From Pohlia nutans (Eukaryota; Streptophyta; Bryopsida; Bryales; Mniaceae), in assembly GCA_022496805.1 (NCBI GenBank), contig CM040094.1:12299501-12363500 (forward strand): 64,000 nucleotides of DNA. The letters run 5' to 3'. The notes below the pieces were generated by a model, which saw nothing but the letters and a program-made list of their open reading frames with translations, had not been told where the DNA came from and made no database searches. Made by a program: the position numbers and the translations under genes. Shown one piece after another: positions 35,001-44,129 of the stretch (position 1 is the stretch's first letter; every line of letters starts with the position of its first letter).

Positions 35001-35990
35001 TTTGATGTAGTATCCATCTATTAAGCTGGTTTGGTTATAGTTTTGTCCTCCTTGTCTTGAGTATGGGCAGTTTGTTGGGATGTATTCTAAGTGTAGATTG
35101 TTAGTAAATGTTCTCCATTCTATGTCTTCCGCTTGTGGTGGGGTTGTGTCGGTTCCATTTTGTCTTCCGATGAGTGCTATGTCTCTGTTAAAATCACCAC
35201 ATAGTATGTGTGTGGCATTCGGATGTGAATTGATTTGCTGTGTTATATTTTGTTGGATCATTTGTATATATTGTATGTCTTCTGCATGTGATGGCATATA
35301 CATGTGAATAATTAGCCACATTTGCAATGGTTTGTTGTCTATTTTTATTATTTGTAGATAAGGTGATATTTCTCTAGGAGTTGGGATTTTAGTGACATTG
35401 CCAGGGTATGCATATTTTTGATGTATTAGTGTGAGGAGACCTCCTCTTACGGGTATATATGGTATTCTTTGTTGCATGCATCTTGTTAGGGCATGTGTGT
35501 TGTTGAAAATTAATTTGTATTTTGGAAATAGGTTTTGTATGTATTTGGTAGATTTTGTAGCGATAATTTTAGTTTCTTGTATTGTGATGATGGCGGGTTC
35601 GTCTGGTGTGTTGGTAATTAGTTCATGTAGATTTGGAAGGGCCGTATTTAGTGATGAGGCATTCCATGTAATAAATCTTGTATTATAGTTTGTTGTTTGT
35701 ATTTCTTGTGGTTGAATTGTAGGTATATTTGGGAGTGGTGGGGGATGATTATATTCGTGTAGTGGTTCATATATTTTTAAGGTTTCTTCTGATAAGTTGA
35801 TAGGGAGGAATGGGAATTTATCAATTATGTTTTGGAGGGTTATAGAATCATTGTGTTGATGAATAAAATCGTAGATTTCTTTGTGAATGGTTTTTGGTGG
35901 GTTTATTAGGTTTTGGTTGTTTTCTATGAATTCTGTGTATGGGTGTCTAGTTAAAATGTGCCTTTCAGGTGGGTTTTGTAGTAAGGACAT
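32037..35990 (-). CDS. LINE ORF2, first segment: endonuclease and reverse transcriptase
   Basis: 1317 uninterrupted codons. AP-type endonuclease: TWNASS (108-113), IQETK (137-141), GDFN (265-268) and SDHSP (349-353) supply the metal-binding and catalytic residues that nick the target. Reverse transcriptase: KTPGPDKIPN (671-680), then EGFRAERST, YIDFKNTFGSLD with the first catalytic Asp at 801, RGTIQGDTLSPYLF, and YADD at 902-905. A Cys cluster (CEPTCNEDCTNTC) lies near the end. All key residues are present. The listed ATG is preceded by the in-frame codons TAA AAA, and the same frame is open further upstream from 36299 to 35997. The original ORF2 therefore began earlier, probably at the 2A-bearing segment, and this ATG may be secondary. 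The stop at 32037 is also a frame break, since the homologous reading continues one frame over. Confidence 0.95.
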   Translation of the reverse strand: MSLLQNPPERHILTRHPYTEFIENNQNLINPPKTIHKEIYDFIHQHNDSITLQNIIDKFPFLPINLSEETLKIYEPLHEYNHPPPLPNIPTIQPQEIQTTNYNTRFITWNASSLNTALPNLHELITNTPDEPAIITIQETKIIATKSTKYIQNLFPKYKLIFNNTHALTRCMQQRIPYIPVRGGLLTLIHQKYAYPGNVTKIPTPREISPYLQIIKIDNKPLQMWLIIHMYMPSHAEDIQYIQMIQQNITQQINSHPNATHILCGDFNRDIALIGRQNGTDTTPPQAEDIEWRTFTNNLHLEYIPTNCPYSRQGGQNYNQTSLIDGYYIKTPDNTLYISTTDNNHNLNSDHSPVTLYIPTNTLLARPIPVINKTTRILNPIPQENIEKFKIEYFEENAMQINELTTILSNDQLTNDQWQTSCSKLDHMIQKISDKIQETCTAPPLPTLTNRTSQQGGFLPRKLQKAWKKHLSTYHLIRKTIYIIKNTQNWPTHPIMEELKTYTSVNIPPLPTEEHDQQDWIQSLVEIAKTAKIQARKITTKYTQNCIKKAILKYRQLYDKSPKKINKRVFKNLETPPLDCILDRNNDILTSPDDIANEIHIQQSISNRPTVPTCYYQPEHPSHCTCGVRQYPWHDLDGFVIEKRGNPQIPLHKHFDKEIYEMCLKHLSNNKTPGPDKIPNSILKDMPESFHKLLFLFFTHCYKQKQIPASWKISLTILLYKKGNLAQLPNHRQIALANTIYKFFTSTLTYILSAYSEEHQILHDSQEGFRAERSTARQLQLLIATLEAKFTNQDIYLLYIDFKNTFGSLDHARLLAIMKDLGYPTDAIMLVGNIYSHSNTILTGEHFGKTKPIPIQRGTIQGDTLSPYLFLIFLEPLLRWLQRGENGYTFGTSETKISSAAYADDLATISNNPKSLQLQLNKIDKFCEWADMDLGVTKCAVTGCPNKSKMQPNKFKIHMTNQKISYRDQTLPILHQNEPYVYLGIQLVLLLKWKLQTHITTTKITDQCKQLSKCHAIIKQRISMVDTVIRAGIAYSFFAVPYSLPTIKKLDKKIIAIQKAICGLPKSTANIITQLPHNLFGLEAFSLKNAYLRCIGEQLRNALNDKGRLGIIYKGLIQHILVKAGGAKDISRIKRQDCITSPTTRTLFLLKTAGDIHLKSTEENFQLHMTELEKEWQTTVINELPHLDPKLSIKLLYKLLAHKIYNIEKITLPNGTKIMSPEDFKIYYKNPTKLDKSALNLAAKLFCEPTCNEDCTNTCRIHSPPRTLKDKYKIYNPHRIPRTPINPVQIPQPPQPQQPAPPQNIKNDPIRFPLAQY

Positions 35991-36237
35991 TTTTTATAGT
36001 AGTAGAGTTGTCCAGTCAGGGTTTGGAGTTTGTATTAGGAGTTGATCACATGTTTCTTTTGATGGACTAATTGTAATGATAAGAGCATAAAGTAGTCTTG
36101 GTGATGGGTGGTGTTGATTTTGATAAATATAATTTGATAAATGTGGATAATCGTTACGGGTTTCCGCATGATTTGGATGTGTTATATTTATGATAGATGA
36201 AAATTGTTTTGCTAAATGTTGATATTCTGGTTGTAAT

Positions 36238-36567
36238 TTAATCGTACCTTGGTATAAAGTATGATTTGGATCTTCTTCTGTGTGCGGGTGGGTGTGTTTT
36301 TAATAAGTCGGGCATGGGTCCGGGGTTGGTTTCTATGTCCCCGCATAGTATTAATATTTGGTGGAGAAAATTTCTTTTTAGAAGAAATTTTTGGGCTATT
36401 TTTTCTTTTTTCTTTTTTCTTTGTCTATTTTGGACGAGGCCGGTAGGCCGAGTCCATTGTTGTTGTTTATTATATTTTTTTTTGTTTGGTTTTGTTTGTT
36501 TTGTTTTGTTTGTTTTTTGTTTTATTTGGATAAGGGCATTAAGAAATGCTTCTTTATTGTTGTTCAT
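36238..36567 (-). CDS. LINE segment encoding a 2A ribosome-skipping peptide
   Basis: 109 codons: a Lys-rich leader, then LILCGDIETNPGP, an exact fit to the 2A consensus (D-[VI]-E-x-N-P-G-P). The core G76-P84 is encoded at 36342-36316. In known 2A sequences the ribosome fails to join the final Gly and Pro, releasing the upstream product and continuing. Comparable 2A peptides are known at the N-terminus of ORF2 in trypanosome L1Tc and several animal LINEs. Here the segment would separate the leader from the endonuclease. Only about 25 codons follow the 2A before a stop; the ORF2 frame is open from 36299, so a single indel between the two explains the break. The ATG overlaps the preceding stop as ATGA. 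Confidence 0.85.
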   Translation of the reverse strand: MNNNKEAFLNALIQIKQKTNKTKQTKPNKKKYNKQQQWTRPTGLVQNRQRKKKKEKIAQKFLLKRNFLHQILILCGDIETNPGPMPDLLKTHPPAHRRRSKSYFIPRYD

Positions 36568-36905
36568 GTTTTTAGTTGTTTTTGTGTGTTTAGAGTTTTT
36601 TTGGAGCCTTGTTTTGTGTTTTGTTTTGTTTTTTGGGTTATATGTTTTGTTTTTTGTTTTTTTTTTTTTTTTGGACTATATATTTTGTTTTTTGGTTTGT
36701 TTTTTGGACTATATATTTTGTTTTTTATTTTTTGTTGTTTTTTTTGTTTGAAAGCATTAAAAAATGCTTCGTCTTTATTATTTTTTAAGGTTTTTTTTGT
36801 TTGTTTAGAGTTTTCTGAGCTTTTTTCTGTATATTTTTGGTGGTTTGGTATTGTTTTTTTGTTTTTTTGTTTTTGTTGAGTTAATATTTTAGCATTGAAT
36901 AATGC
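36536..36905 (-). repeat. Three GCATT-N4-AATGC mini-hairpins in the LINE spacer
   Basis: Perfect 5-bp stems with 4-base loops at 36536-36549, 36754-36767 and 36892-36905. Read as protein they give AFLNA, AFFNA and ALFNA, each followed by a Lys/Gln-rich run, so they are also copies of a protein repeat. Surrounding sequence is very A-rich on the coding strand. Confidence 0.65.
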
Positions 36906-36968
36906 TACGAGGTAGAAGAATTTTAGAGAAAAAAACTCTGGTGTAGCTATAGGGTTGTTTTTCTTCAC
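36564..36968 (-). CDS. LINE spacer frame, Lys/Gln-rich, between ORF1 and the 2A segment
   Basis: 134 codons open from the end of ORF1, without an internal Met: the first codon is GTG, overlapping the ORF1 stop within ATGTGA. It encodes two VALFNA/EAFFNA repeats and a long basic tail (KNKIYSPK twice). Translation would need a -1 shift at the ORF1 end or another start. It ends in TGA overlapping the ATG of the 2A segment. I read it as the decayed N-terminal leader of ORF2; it may instead be untranslated spacer. Confidence 0.5.
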   Translation of the reverse strand: MKKNNPIATPEFFSLKFFYLVALFNAKILTQQKQKNKKTIPNHQKYTEKSSENSKQTKKTLKNNKDEAFFNAFKQKKQQKIKNKIYSPKNKPKNKIYSPKKKKKQKTKHITQKTKQNTKQGSKKTLNTQKQLKT

Positions 36969-38710
36969 ATGTTTGGCTGGTTGTTTGGCGGAAGTGCTAA
37001 GAGTTCGGTTCCTCCTTCTTTACCCATGATTGCTATTGAGACCTCCTTGGAAAATTCTGCCATCTGCCTTCTCATTATCTCATGCAAGTTGGAGTTGAGT
37101 CTTTGTGCATAAGTGTTGGTAGTGGTAATGATGTCTGCTTTCTGTGTTGCCAAGTCTTCCTTGAACTCAATCGTGAGCTCTGCTTTGAACTCCTTCTTCA
37201 ACTCTGTCTTCAATTCTTCTTTGAATTCAATGATGTCTTCTTTCTCTGCTCTTGGTTTCTTCCCTTGGCTGCTTGGTGCATTCTGAATCGCTTCTATGGT
37301 GTTTACAAGGGCGGTGCTGATGTCACAAAATCCGAATTGCTTCTGTTGCTCTTCTGATGGTGGTAGTGTTCCTTCTAAGCTCTTCGGATGTGGAGTGAAA
37401 GTCACGTGGGAGTTGTGAATCTTGTGTGTCTTGTTGACAAACTGACGATAAACAGTAGGGTTGAGGCATTCGATGTTGACTGATCCGCTGTGCAGGTTGT
37501 CGCGTTGCTTTAGAAAGAAGCTAGAGGAGACATTCTTGGGCCCCATAATCTCCTTAATCTCGTGAAGTGTCTCTTTTGTAGTCTTTGTGAGCTTCAAACC
37601 TTGCAAAACCAACATCAAACAATTCTTCTTGGCCAGTTGAGTTGTAGAAAGTCTCTCCCCAATTTTGATGGTGGGTGCTATAATTTCATTGCGAAAGGTA
37701 GCCTTGAACTGCACAATTTTCTCTGCTTGAGAAGGAGTTGGTGCTACTAACCATGCCCATGTATCAATAGTGTTTTTCTGCACACCCGTGATCTCTAATT
37801 CTTGCCCCCTCTTAAAGCTTTCTACAACTACCTCTTTGAAGAGACTGTGACCCGTGATATTCCCAAGAGAGAGACTGTTGATCTTCACGGATAGCATATT
37901 GTTTCTAGCTATGGTATTATAGCTTTTGCAGACTTTCCCAACTGTCATAATGGTATCCAAGGTGAGGATAAAAGGCCTAACGCCGCTGAGTAGATTTATA
38001 CCATCTACCCCAGGATGCTTCAAATGCAATTTGATAGTTCCAGACCAATGCCGTGCAGAGCCATTCCTACAGAGAATTGCAATGGGCTCTGCTATCTTAG
38101 CCCCTAGTGAAATTTTCATATCTTTTAAACGTGCTTGCGTAGATGCTAGGATCTCCTCATGAGTGTACTGTCGGGTTGGTTTTTGGAAATAAATGACTAC
38201 ATGATAATCATATGAGAGGCCAGTGTCTGGGTCCGTTTCAACCTCAAATGGGAGCTGCGTAATGTTGAAATGCTGCCCTTCTATGCAATCTGAGCGGGTC
38301 ATTGGAAAAAGAGTTTGACTGACATGAGGGTAGGAGAATACCGAGATAAGGAGCTCTGCTGCTTCTTTTTCTGAGAGGCCTTTCTTCACGAGGGTCTGGA
38401 GTGGGACTGGTTCGAAGCTCTCTGGTGCTTTTTCGTCAATGGCTAGCTTCTCCATCGCCTCAAATCCAAGCCAAAAACGTTGGGATGGTGGAGTCTTTTC
38501 CTTGGATGCGGACTTGCCACTCTTTTCTGCTGATGATCCTTTGTTCCTCCTTTCAGATGACGATGCTTTGCTCCTCTTCTCCGTTGATGATGCTCTGCTG
38601 CCTCCATTCCTCTTCTGTCCTTGGGGTGGAGATTCTGTGTCCATCATCATATAATCGGGGTCGTCTGTGAGATCTCTAGCAGCGCCCTTGCCTCCTCCTT
38701 GTCCTGCCAT
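36965..38710 (-). CDS. LINE ORF1 protein
   Basis: 581 codons from the ATG at 38710 (MAGQGGGKGAARD). The frame is open further upstream to 38947 but without another good start. The N-terminal ~120 residues are Ser/Lys/Gly-rich and disordered in look (repeated SSSERR, SSAEKS). The middle has alternating beta/alpha patches, such as NCLMLVLQGLKLTKTTKETL and SGSVNIECLN, which could be RRM-like folds. The C-terminus is a charged coiled coil (EFKEELKTELKKEFKAEL and onwards). I see no CCHC knuckle. By position and composition it is the nucleic-acid-binding, self-associating protein that packages LINE RNA. Codon use is GC-richer than in ORF2. Confidence 0.85.
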   Translation of the reverse strand: MAGQGGGKGAARDLTDDPDYMMMDTESPPQGQKRNGGSRASSTEKRSKASSSERRNKGSSAEKSGKSASKEKTPPSQRFWLGFEAMEKLAIDEKAPESFEPVPLQTLVKKGLSEKEAAELLISVFSYPHVSQTLFPMTRSDCIEGQHFNITQLPFEVETDPDTGLSYDYHVVIYFQKPTRQYTHEEILASTQARLKDMKISLGAKIAEPIAILCRNGSARHWSGTIKLHLKHPGVDGINLLSGVRPFILTLDTIMTVGKVCKSYNTIARNNMLSVKINSLSLGNITGHSLFKEVVVESFKRGQELEITGVQKNTIDTWAWLVAPTPSQAEKIVQFKATFRNEIIAPTIKIGERLSTTQLAKKNCLMLVLQGLKLTKTTKETLHEIKEIMGPKNVSSSFFLKQRDNLHSGSVNIECLNPTVYRQFVNKTHKIHNSHVTFTPHPKSLEGTLPPSEEQQKQFGFCDISTALVNTIEAIQNAPSSQGKKPRAEKEDIIEFKEELKTELKKEFKAELTIEFKEDLATQKADIITTTNTYAQRLNSNLHEIMRRQMAEFSKEVSIAIMGKEGGTELLALPPNNQPNM

Positions 38711-39344
38711 TCTGTATCTATAAGATATGGCACAAATTAAATTAATTAGGTTAGAATTGGTTAGTATAGTAGAGTTATTAGGTATAACCCATTGGTGTGA
38801 ATTAGTGTTGTCGTTGTGTTGCTTTGGTGTTGTTCCTCTACTTTCCACTGACGCGTGTAGTGGGGCTTTGTAGTAGAGGAGTTTGTGAATTAGATGCACA
38901 TTTGTGTTTGTTTTTTTGGCTTTTATTTCAACTTTCCTATCTATCAAATGTAAGGAAAAATTAATGATTGCAAGAGGGGGAAAGCGTACCTTTGCTAAAG
39001 GTAATACCTCAAGCTTCTGCTTTGAAGTGTTGATGGTGTTTCTCGCTGTTGTTGAAGTTGATCTTTTGTGCTGAGTTTGTGGTCGTGTGCTGTTGTCGTA
39101 AGCTCTTCTTCAACTAGTTGATTGATGGTCTGCTTGATGCCTTGGTGGAAAAGACTAGCTCTGGTCTCTGGTACTCAAGGTGGTTGAGCTAATACAACCG
39201 GGACCGGTTCTGTAATTGGTGTAGAGACCCGATGCTCGAAGATCCGTGTTGCCTGCCTAACACTCAGGCACCAGCCCACTAGCTCGCACAAAATAAGGAG
39301 CTTCGTTCTCCGGATCATCGATCGCAGTTACGTGCCGGAACACG
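38711..39344 (-). promoter_or_regulatory. LINE 5' UTR
   Basis: 634 bases between the element's 5' edge (set by the target duplication) and the ORF1 ATG. GC-richer than the flanks near its start (CGTGTTCCGGCACG). LINE 5' UTRs normally carry the internal promoter; I see no clear TATA box. Confidence 0.6.
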
Positions 39345-39355
39345 TTGTGATACTA
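39345..39355. repeat. Right target-site duplication of the LINE
   Basis: TTGTGATACTA, identical to 28801-28811. Confidence 0.85.
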
Positions 39356-42300
39356 ATTCTAATGACACACTGACTCTATTTTGCAAAATCATGAAATTGG
39401 CAAGGGCTAATTTTTTTTCCGAAGTGGTTGAAATCTTTATTTCGCAGTGATTTTACATTTTGGTGGCACCTTCACTAATTACCCTCTATTACAATATACC
39501 TATCATAAGTAGTGTAGCTTTTAATTGTTTTGAGAGCCCAAGTACATTGTTCACCAATCCATGCACATCCATTTTTCCACAGTGCTGGTTGAGTGCTGTT
39601 ACTCATAACCGTCTCTGCCCATAAATCGTAGAGTTGTATCAAATCCACAAGCCCCTAGTTCATCCATGACATCCACCAACTATTGGGCACTTTCCATCGT
39701 GACGATCAGTAAAAAAATCAGTTGAGCAAAAAAAATGTAGGCAAAAAATGTTTAAAATTTTATTTAAAAAAAAATTCCATTGGTTCTTGGCTTTTTTCAG
39801 CTCTTGGTCACCCGGATATTGCGGCGAGAGAACCTCTTTTGGTGGTCTCGCCGCATTATCCGGGTGACCACGAAACCTTATCCATTTCTGGACATGTAGG
39901 ATTCCATGTCATTTTCTCATCCATTTTTAGTCTTGGTTACTTCCTCCTTTTATGGCTAGTGTAAAGTGTCCTTGGACCGGCCGGCTCTTATCCTCCAATC
40001 ATAGTGCAGAATTTCCCTTGGCCACAACCCTTGGTCACTAGTGTAAAGACCCCCTGAGACGATCCACTTCAATCCAAAAAATAAGAGAAAATAAAATATA
40101 AAAATGAGTACATAAAAAAGGCTCAAATTCTTAATTTGCACAATTTGGAGATTAATGGCAGGCTTCCATGTGAGGACCAAGGAAGTAAATGCCGCTAGAA
40201 GACAAGAATTAAGGTCTCACGAACCACTAATGGTTCAGTGGTGTCTGCAAGAATTGAAAACATACTCTTGGATTCACCCATTTTAGTGGTGCATTGGTAG
40301 CTTATAGCTTTTCAAGACTCCCTACTAATACACTTACCATATCTAACCTTTGCAACAAATGTCAAATTTTGAGAATATTCTTCAAGGTTATCTTTTTCAT
40401 TGTACAATATTTTTTTACAAGCAATTTCTTAAAGATTTAAATTTTTCTTATAATTATGTGTTGCCAACCATGATGACCGATTATGGTATTAATTTTAAGT
40501 TTTACAAAAGGAAGGGATGAAACTCAATTGGGAATGACAACTAAAAAATTCCTACGTACCGTAGTAGGAAGGCATGGTCGGCACTTTCATGTCGAATAAT
40601 TAATTAAAGTTTGAAAAGTAGGGGTCGGCACTTTCAAAAATAATTATTAAAAATTCGGCTATTAATAACTAACATTGAATTTTACTAGCGGCCACACGTT
40701 TTCCTTTGTTTTTTGTCTACAATTTTTGTTGACTTCATTTTTGTTGATTTCGACAAAATACTTGAATTATTTTTATTTTTGTCGGCATTTTATTGGGGAA
40801 TTATTTTCTGCCGACCCTGCCTTCCTGGTACGGTATCATAGGGACACTATTTCTCCTCATCTTTTAACAAATTGTGGTAAAGACATCAATTCTCACTAGA
40901 CACTAAAAACACAATTTTAGTATAGTGTTTAGATTATTATCACTATTATTATTATAGAAATAAACCTTATAATAGGACCTTATTAAAAGACATTAAATAA
41001 TATTAGTGTAGTATATTATGATTTTTAAAACAATAAATTAGCATAGAACCGAAATTTGAACAAAAATCCTAGATGAATGAAATTGTGAATGGATCCGACC
41101 GACAAGGATTTTGGCTGTAGAGTGTGGAAATAGGATGCTCTTGTTTTAGGAGAGCCCCAGTTTGGGAGAAGACCACGTGGACGTTTGGCACGGCAGCAGA
41201 TGACGTGGAGCGCCACGTCTGATCATTCCGAGATTCTACCCAATCATGATGGCCAGGCTTCGAGTCTCCGCACCACCTGACATCAATTCCTTTGGCCCTC
41301 CCACCACTCATGCAATTCATTCAGTATGAAATTCCCTTCATTTATAAAACAATATTAATTCATCATTGGGACCAAAAATATCTTTGCAAATTTGGGTGTG
41401 TAACTTGTAAATTTGGGTGTGGAACTTTTTTGGGTTAATCCAAATATTTTGATGAACTTATTTCTATCCATTGGGATAAGCGCAAGTTTTAACCAGCCTT
41501 GCTCAGTCTTCATGTCCAGAAAATTGGATGGATGATGGATGAAAGTAAACAGTTTTCATTGCCAAAATGTAAAATATGATTTTGGCTATCACAAAAATCA
41601 CACAAGCATAATATCAATTTGAAATAAAAAAATAAAAATGATCTAGGATTTGGTAAATCTTTGATGTTAACCCCTACGTGATGTTGGGGTAAAGGCAAAA
41701 TCTAGATGAATTATAAAACGTTACTTTTGCAACATTGATAAAGTTTAGTCCAAGAGAGAAAATGAGAAGCATGATGTTTAGTGATTATGTGTACGGTCAA
41801 ACTTTGAGAAAAATGTTTGACACTCATGTGATGAAGTAAGAAGCATTCGCCGTTTAATATTCACCCAAATTAAAGTTCATCTAGGTTTTACCATTTATAA
41901 TTCACCTAAATTTAAATTAAAGGGTTAAAATTGGACACTCTATTCTAAATATAAAATAATTGTTTAAAAGGAGAGAATATCATTGGTTTCCCAAGATAGT
42001 AATATTTATAACACTAGAACAATATTGACATCCTTGTCTTTGGAAAATTCTCCTTGGTGTTTAATTTGGATTGACACATTTGAAATTGGATCGGAAAGTA
42101 GACTTGATTCTTTATTTGAAAACATTTTTTATTTTTTCATAAAATATTTTTTCATCTTGGGCAGCCTGTAGAAGAAGGGTGGTGACCATAAAATAGTCCT
42201 TCGATTACTTAGGGATTGAGTTCCTATTATTTTATTGTGTAAAGATTGATGAAAGTTTATAGAACTTTCATTAAGTTGAAAGCCTGTAAAATTCAATAAT

Positions 42301-42419
42301 AATAATAAATGTATTATGTTTTTACTTCGCGGAGGACTCATTCCAATTGACTTCTATGTACCGGTTTTAGTCATCTATGACAGGTGATGATGAGGCCACA
42401 ACTACTTACTACTTAACCC
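39356..42419. other. Gene-free stretch
   Basis: No coding exon recognised. Contains a hairpin at 39806-39869 inside a region with TAGTGTAAAG words like those of the Tourist elements (about 39950-40060). The rest is AT-rich with scattered frames of under 85 codons. Confidence 0.45.
39806..39869. repeat. Hairpin, 24-bp arms
   Basis: GGTCACCCGGATATTGCGGC plus GAGA (39806-39829) pairs with 39846-39869 with one mismatch across a 16-base loop. It is GC-rich compared with its surroundings. Possibly a small fold-back transposon end or part of a Tourist-like element. Confidence 0.8.
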
Positions 42420-43007
42420 TTAACCCCTAAACGTCCCAGCGTCCAGAAACTAGACGACGAATGATTTCAAAGCCTTCTCACGTTCTCATCAATGCTTGGA
42501 TGAAACTCATCCAATTTTTTGGAGATTCTTCACCAAGTTGTTGTCCTATCTAATGGCTGGATTTAGTCATACTAGAGTACATATTTTTCTAAAATTGCAA
42601 ATGTAGAAGTATGTCAAGTCGTTGACCAAGGAAAAATTGCATTGACTCTAGTTCAAAGTGGAATCGTGAAAAATGAGGTCATAAATTTAAGAAACACAAA
42701 ACTTTCAAAGTATCACCACACTTAAGAGTATCTCATTTCAAACTCATTCCAAAAAAAAAATTTCAAAAAATATTGAAATTTAGTTTGTAATCGAATTTAG
42801 AAGGAATTTTTAATTTTAACTTTCAAATTTTATAATTAAATATTGGTGATTGTATTAGTGAATCGAACCGTACGGATGGAATCTAAAATTCAAGATCTAG
42901 AACTTTCATATGTATATCAATTCCAAAATATTCTTCTAAATGGTAGTTTATAATGTTTTTTCTCAAATTGTCAATTCCAGGGACACCCTGGTACGTTAAG
43001 GGGTTAA
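42420..43007. mobile_element. TTAA-type MITE, 588 bp subfamily, inverted
   Basis: TTAA at 42420-42423 and 43004-43007, with ends CCCCTAAACGTCCCAGCGTC and ACCCTGGTACGTTAAGGGG. Interior homologous to 27653-28241 in the opposite orientation. The minus frame at 42883-43296 overlaps its right end and is not a supported gene. Confidence 0.88.
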
Positions 43008-43979
43008 AGGATGATGCTGGTTTGAGTATAGACCGAAGCTGGAGCGTATTTTCAGGGTGTGGGGTATACCGGACCCGTTTGCTACTGTTGTAGAAGTGTT
43101 GGAGGAGCGCTGATTTTTTAGTGTAACCTCGATGCAGTCTTGAAGAGGGTTTCCAAGTTGCGATGAAACTTTGAGATCTAATGCGTGTAAGAGAAAATGG
43201 GAGTGTGAAAAGTAGAGTCAGTACACATAACCTGTATTGCAAACCGTAGGCCATTTTGGCTTGAGCAATCCTGAAAGGGTTAAGTTGAGAGGACATGGGA
43301 GATCCATATGGAACTACTTCATTAACTTCGAAGTTTGGGGAATTGCCAAAAAATTACAAACACTTCCCAATTTAGAAGACGACTGAACTTTGTACCAGCT
43401 TGCTCTAAAACCTTGCTCTAAAATTGTTGACTACTAGCTTGAGGCTTTCTAGCTCATACCTCGCCTGCTCGATGACTCACTTATGAACCGTACAACCATT
43501 CAAAAGTCACAATTAGAACCTATAGTAGTCAATACCATTTGTTTAAACTAACTCCGATCCCCGGTCATCGTTGAAAATAGTGTCGCACACACTAATTTCT
43601 CGCGACATGAATTCCCTAGCAAGGGTTTTTTTTGGGCTTTTTTTAGCCAGTTTGGTACAAAAATCCATTAGGACAATGATCATGTGGGAACATATTGAGA
43701 AAAATTGTCACTTTGTACATCCACTAAGACAATCTATTGCACTGGTTGCAAGCGGGGTTGGGACTTTGAGTGCGACACGCAACGGATGAAAAGGCCAAGA
43801 TGTGGGACGAAATAGACAAGATGTATGAAGGATTTTGCGAAAGGCCGATATAATGAATGAAAAAGATCGTATGTATGAAAAAATAGAGATCCGTCACCAA
43901 GTTTTTCAAATAAAAATATAAAAATTAAGGGGTCACAAAGCCACCTCATTCACTTGCATACGAGCTTTGTAACCTAAAG
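43008..43979. other. Gene-free spacer
   Basis: No recognisable coding sequence or repeat before the LINE-tail duplication at 43980. Confidence 0.45.
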
Positions 43980-43990
43980 TTAACCCCTAA

Positions 43991-44129
43991 TTTGTCTATT
44001 CCCGAAAGGGGCGAGTAGTTTGGTCTTAATGATCCTTTGTCTGGTGGGCACTGGCTCCTTAACCAAACGAACAGACACTCTATTTACGCTGGCCCTTCTA
44101 AAAGGGACGGGAGTTTCTATCTATCTATC
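43991..44129 (+). mobile_element. LINE 3'-end fragment, copy 3, inserted in a MITE terminus
   Basis: A 139-bp insertion with the LINE tail (GAGTAGTTTGGTCTTAATG, GTGGGCACTGGCTC, GGAGTTTC(TATC)3). It is flanked by the 11-bp direct repeat TTAACCCCTAA (43980-43990 and 44130-44140). The right copy is the terminus of the MITE at 44130, so the target was that terminus. Confidence 0.88.

Larger units (their letters stand above)
28812..39344 (-). mobile_element. Near full-length LINE with 2A peptide, 10.5 kb
   Basis: A non-LTR retrotransposon in minus orientation, set by the 11-bp direct repeat TTGTGATACTA on both sides. Order along its RNA: 5' UTR (39344-38711), ORF1 (38710-36965), A-rich spacer with a 2A peptide (36342-36316), ORF2 with AP-type endonuclease and reverse transcriptase (35990-32037), a PCIF1-methyltransferase-like segment (about 31545-31168), RNase H and zinc finger (30780-29303), and a 3' UTR ending in (TATC)n rather than poly(A). 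This copy has lost its continuous ORF2: there are frame changes near 36300-36240, 32067-32037 and 30718-30613, and in-frame stops at 35994-35996 and 31600-31602. The perfect target duplication suggests a fairly recent insertion. Clade not assigned; RNase H and a microsatellite tail argue against a standard plant L1. Confidence 0.93.

Noticed and set aside
36316..36342. Possible integrated virus suggested by the 2A peptide
   Set aside because: The neighbours are a LINE endonuclease, RT and RNase H with an 11-bp target duplication and TATC tail; no capsid, helicase or viral polymerase is present.
36266..36879. Plus-strand Phe/Val-rich frames of about 160 codons
   Set aside because: They are the complement of the A-rich LINE spacer (Lys/Asn/Gln-rich on the other strand); low-complexity hydrophobic shadow, not membrane proteins.
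42883..43296. Minus-strand frame of 137 codons
   Set aside because: It overlaps the end of a TTAA MITE and shows no conserved motif.
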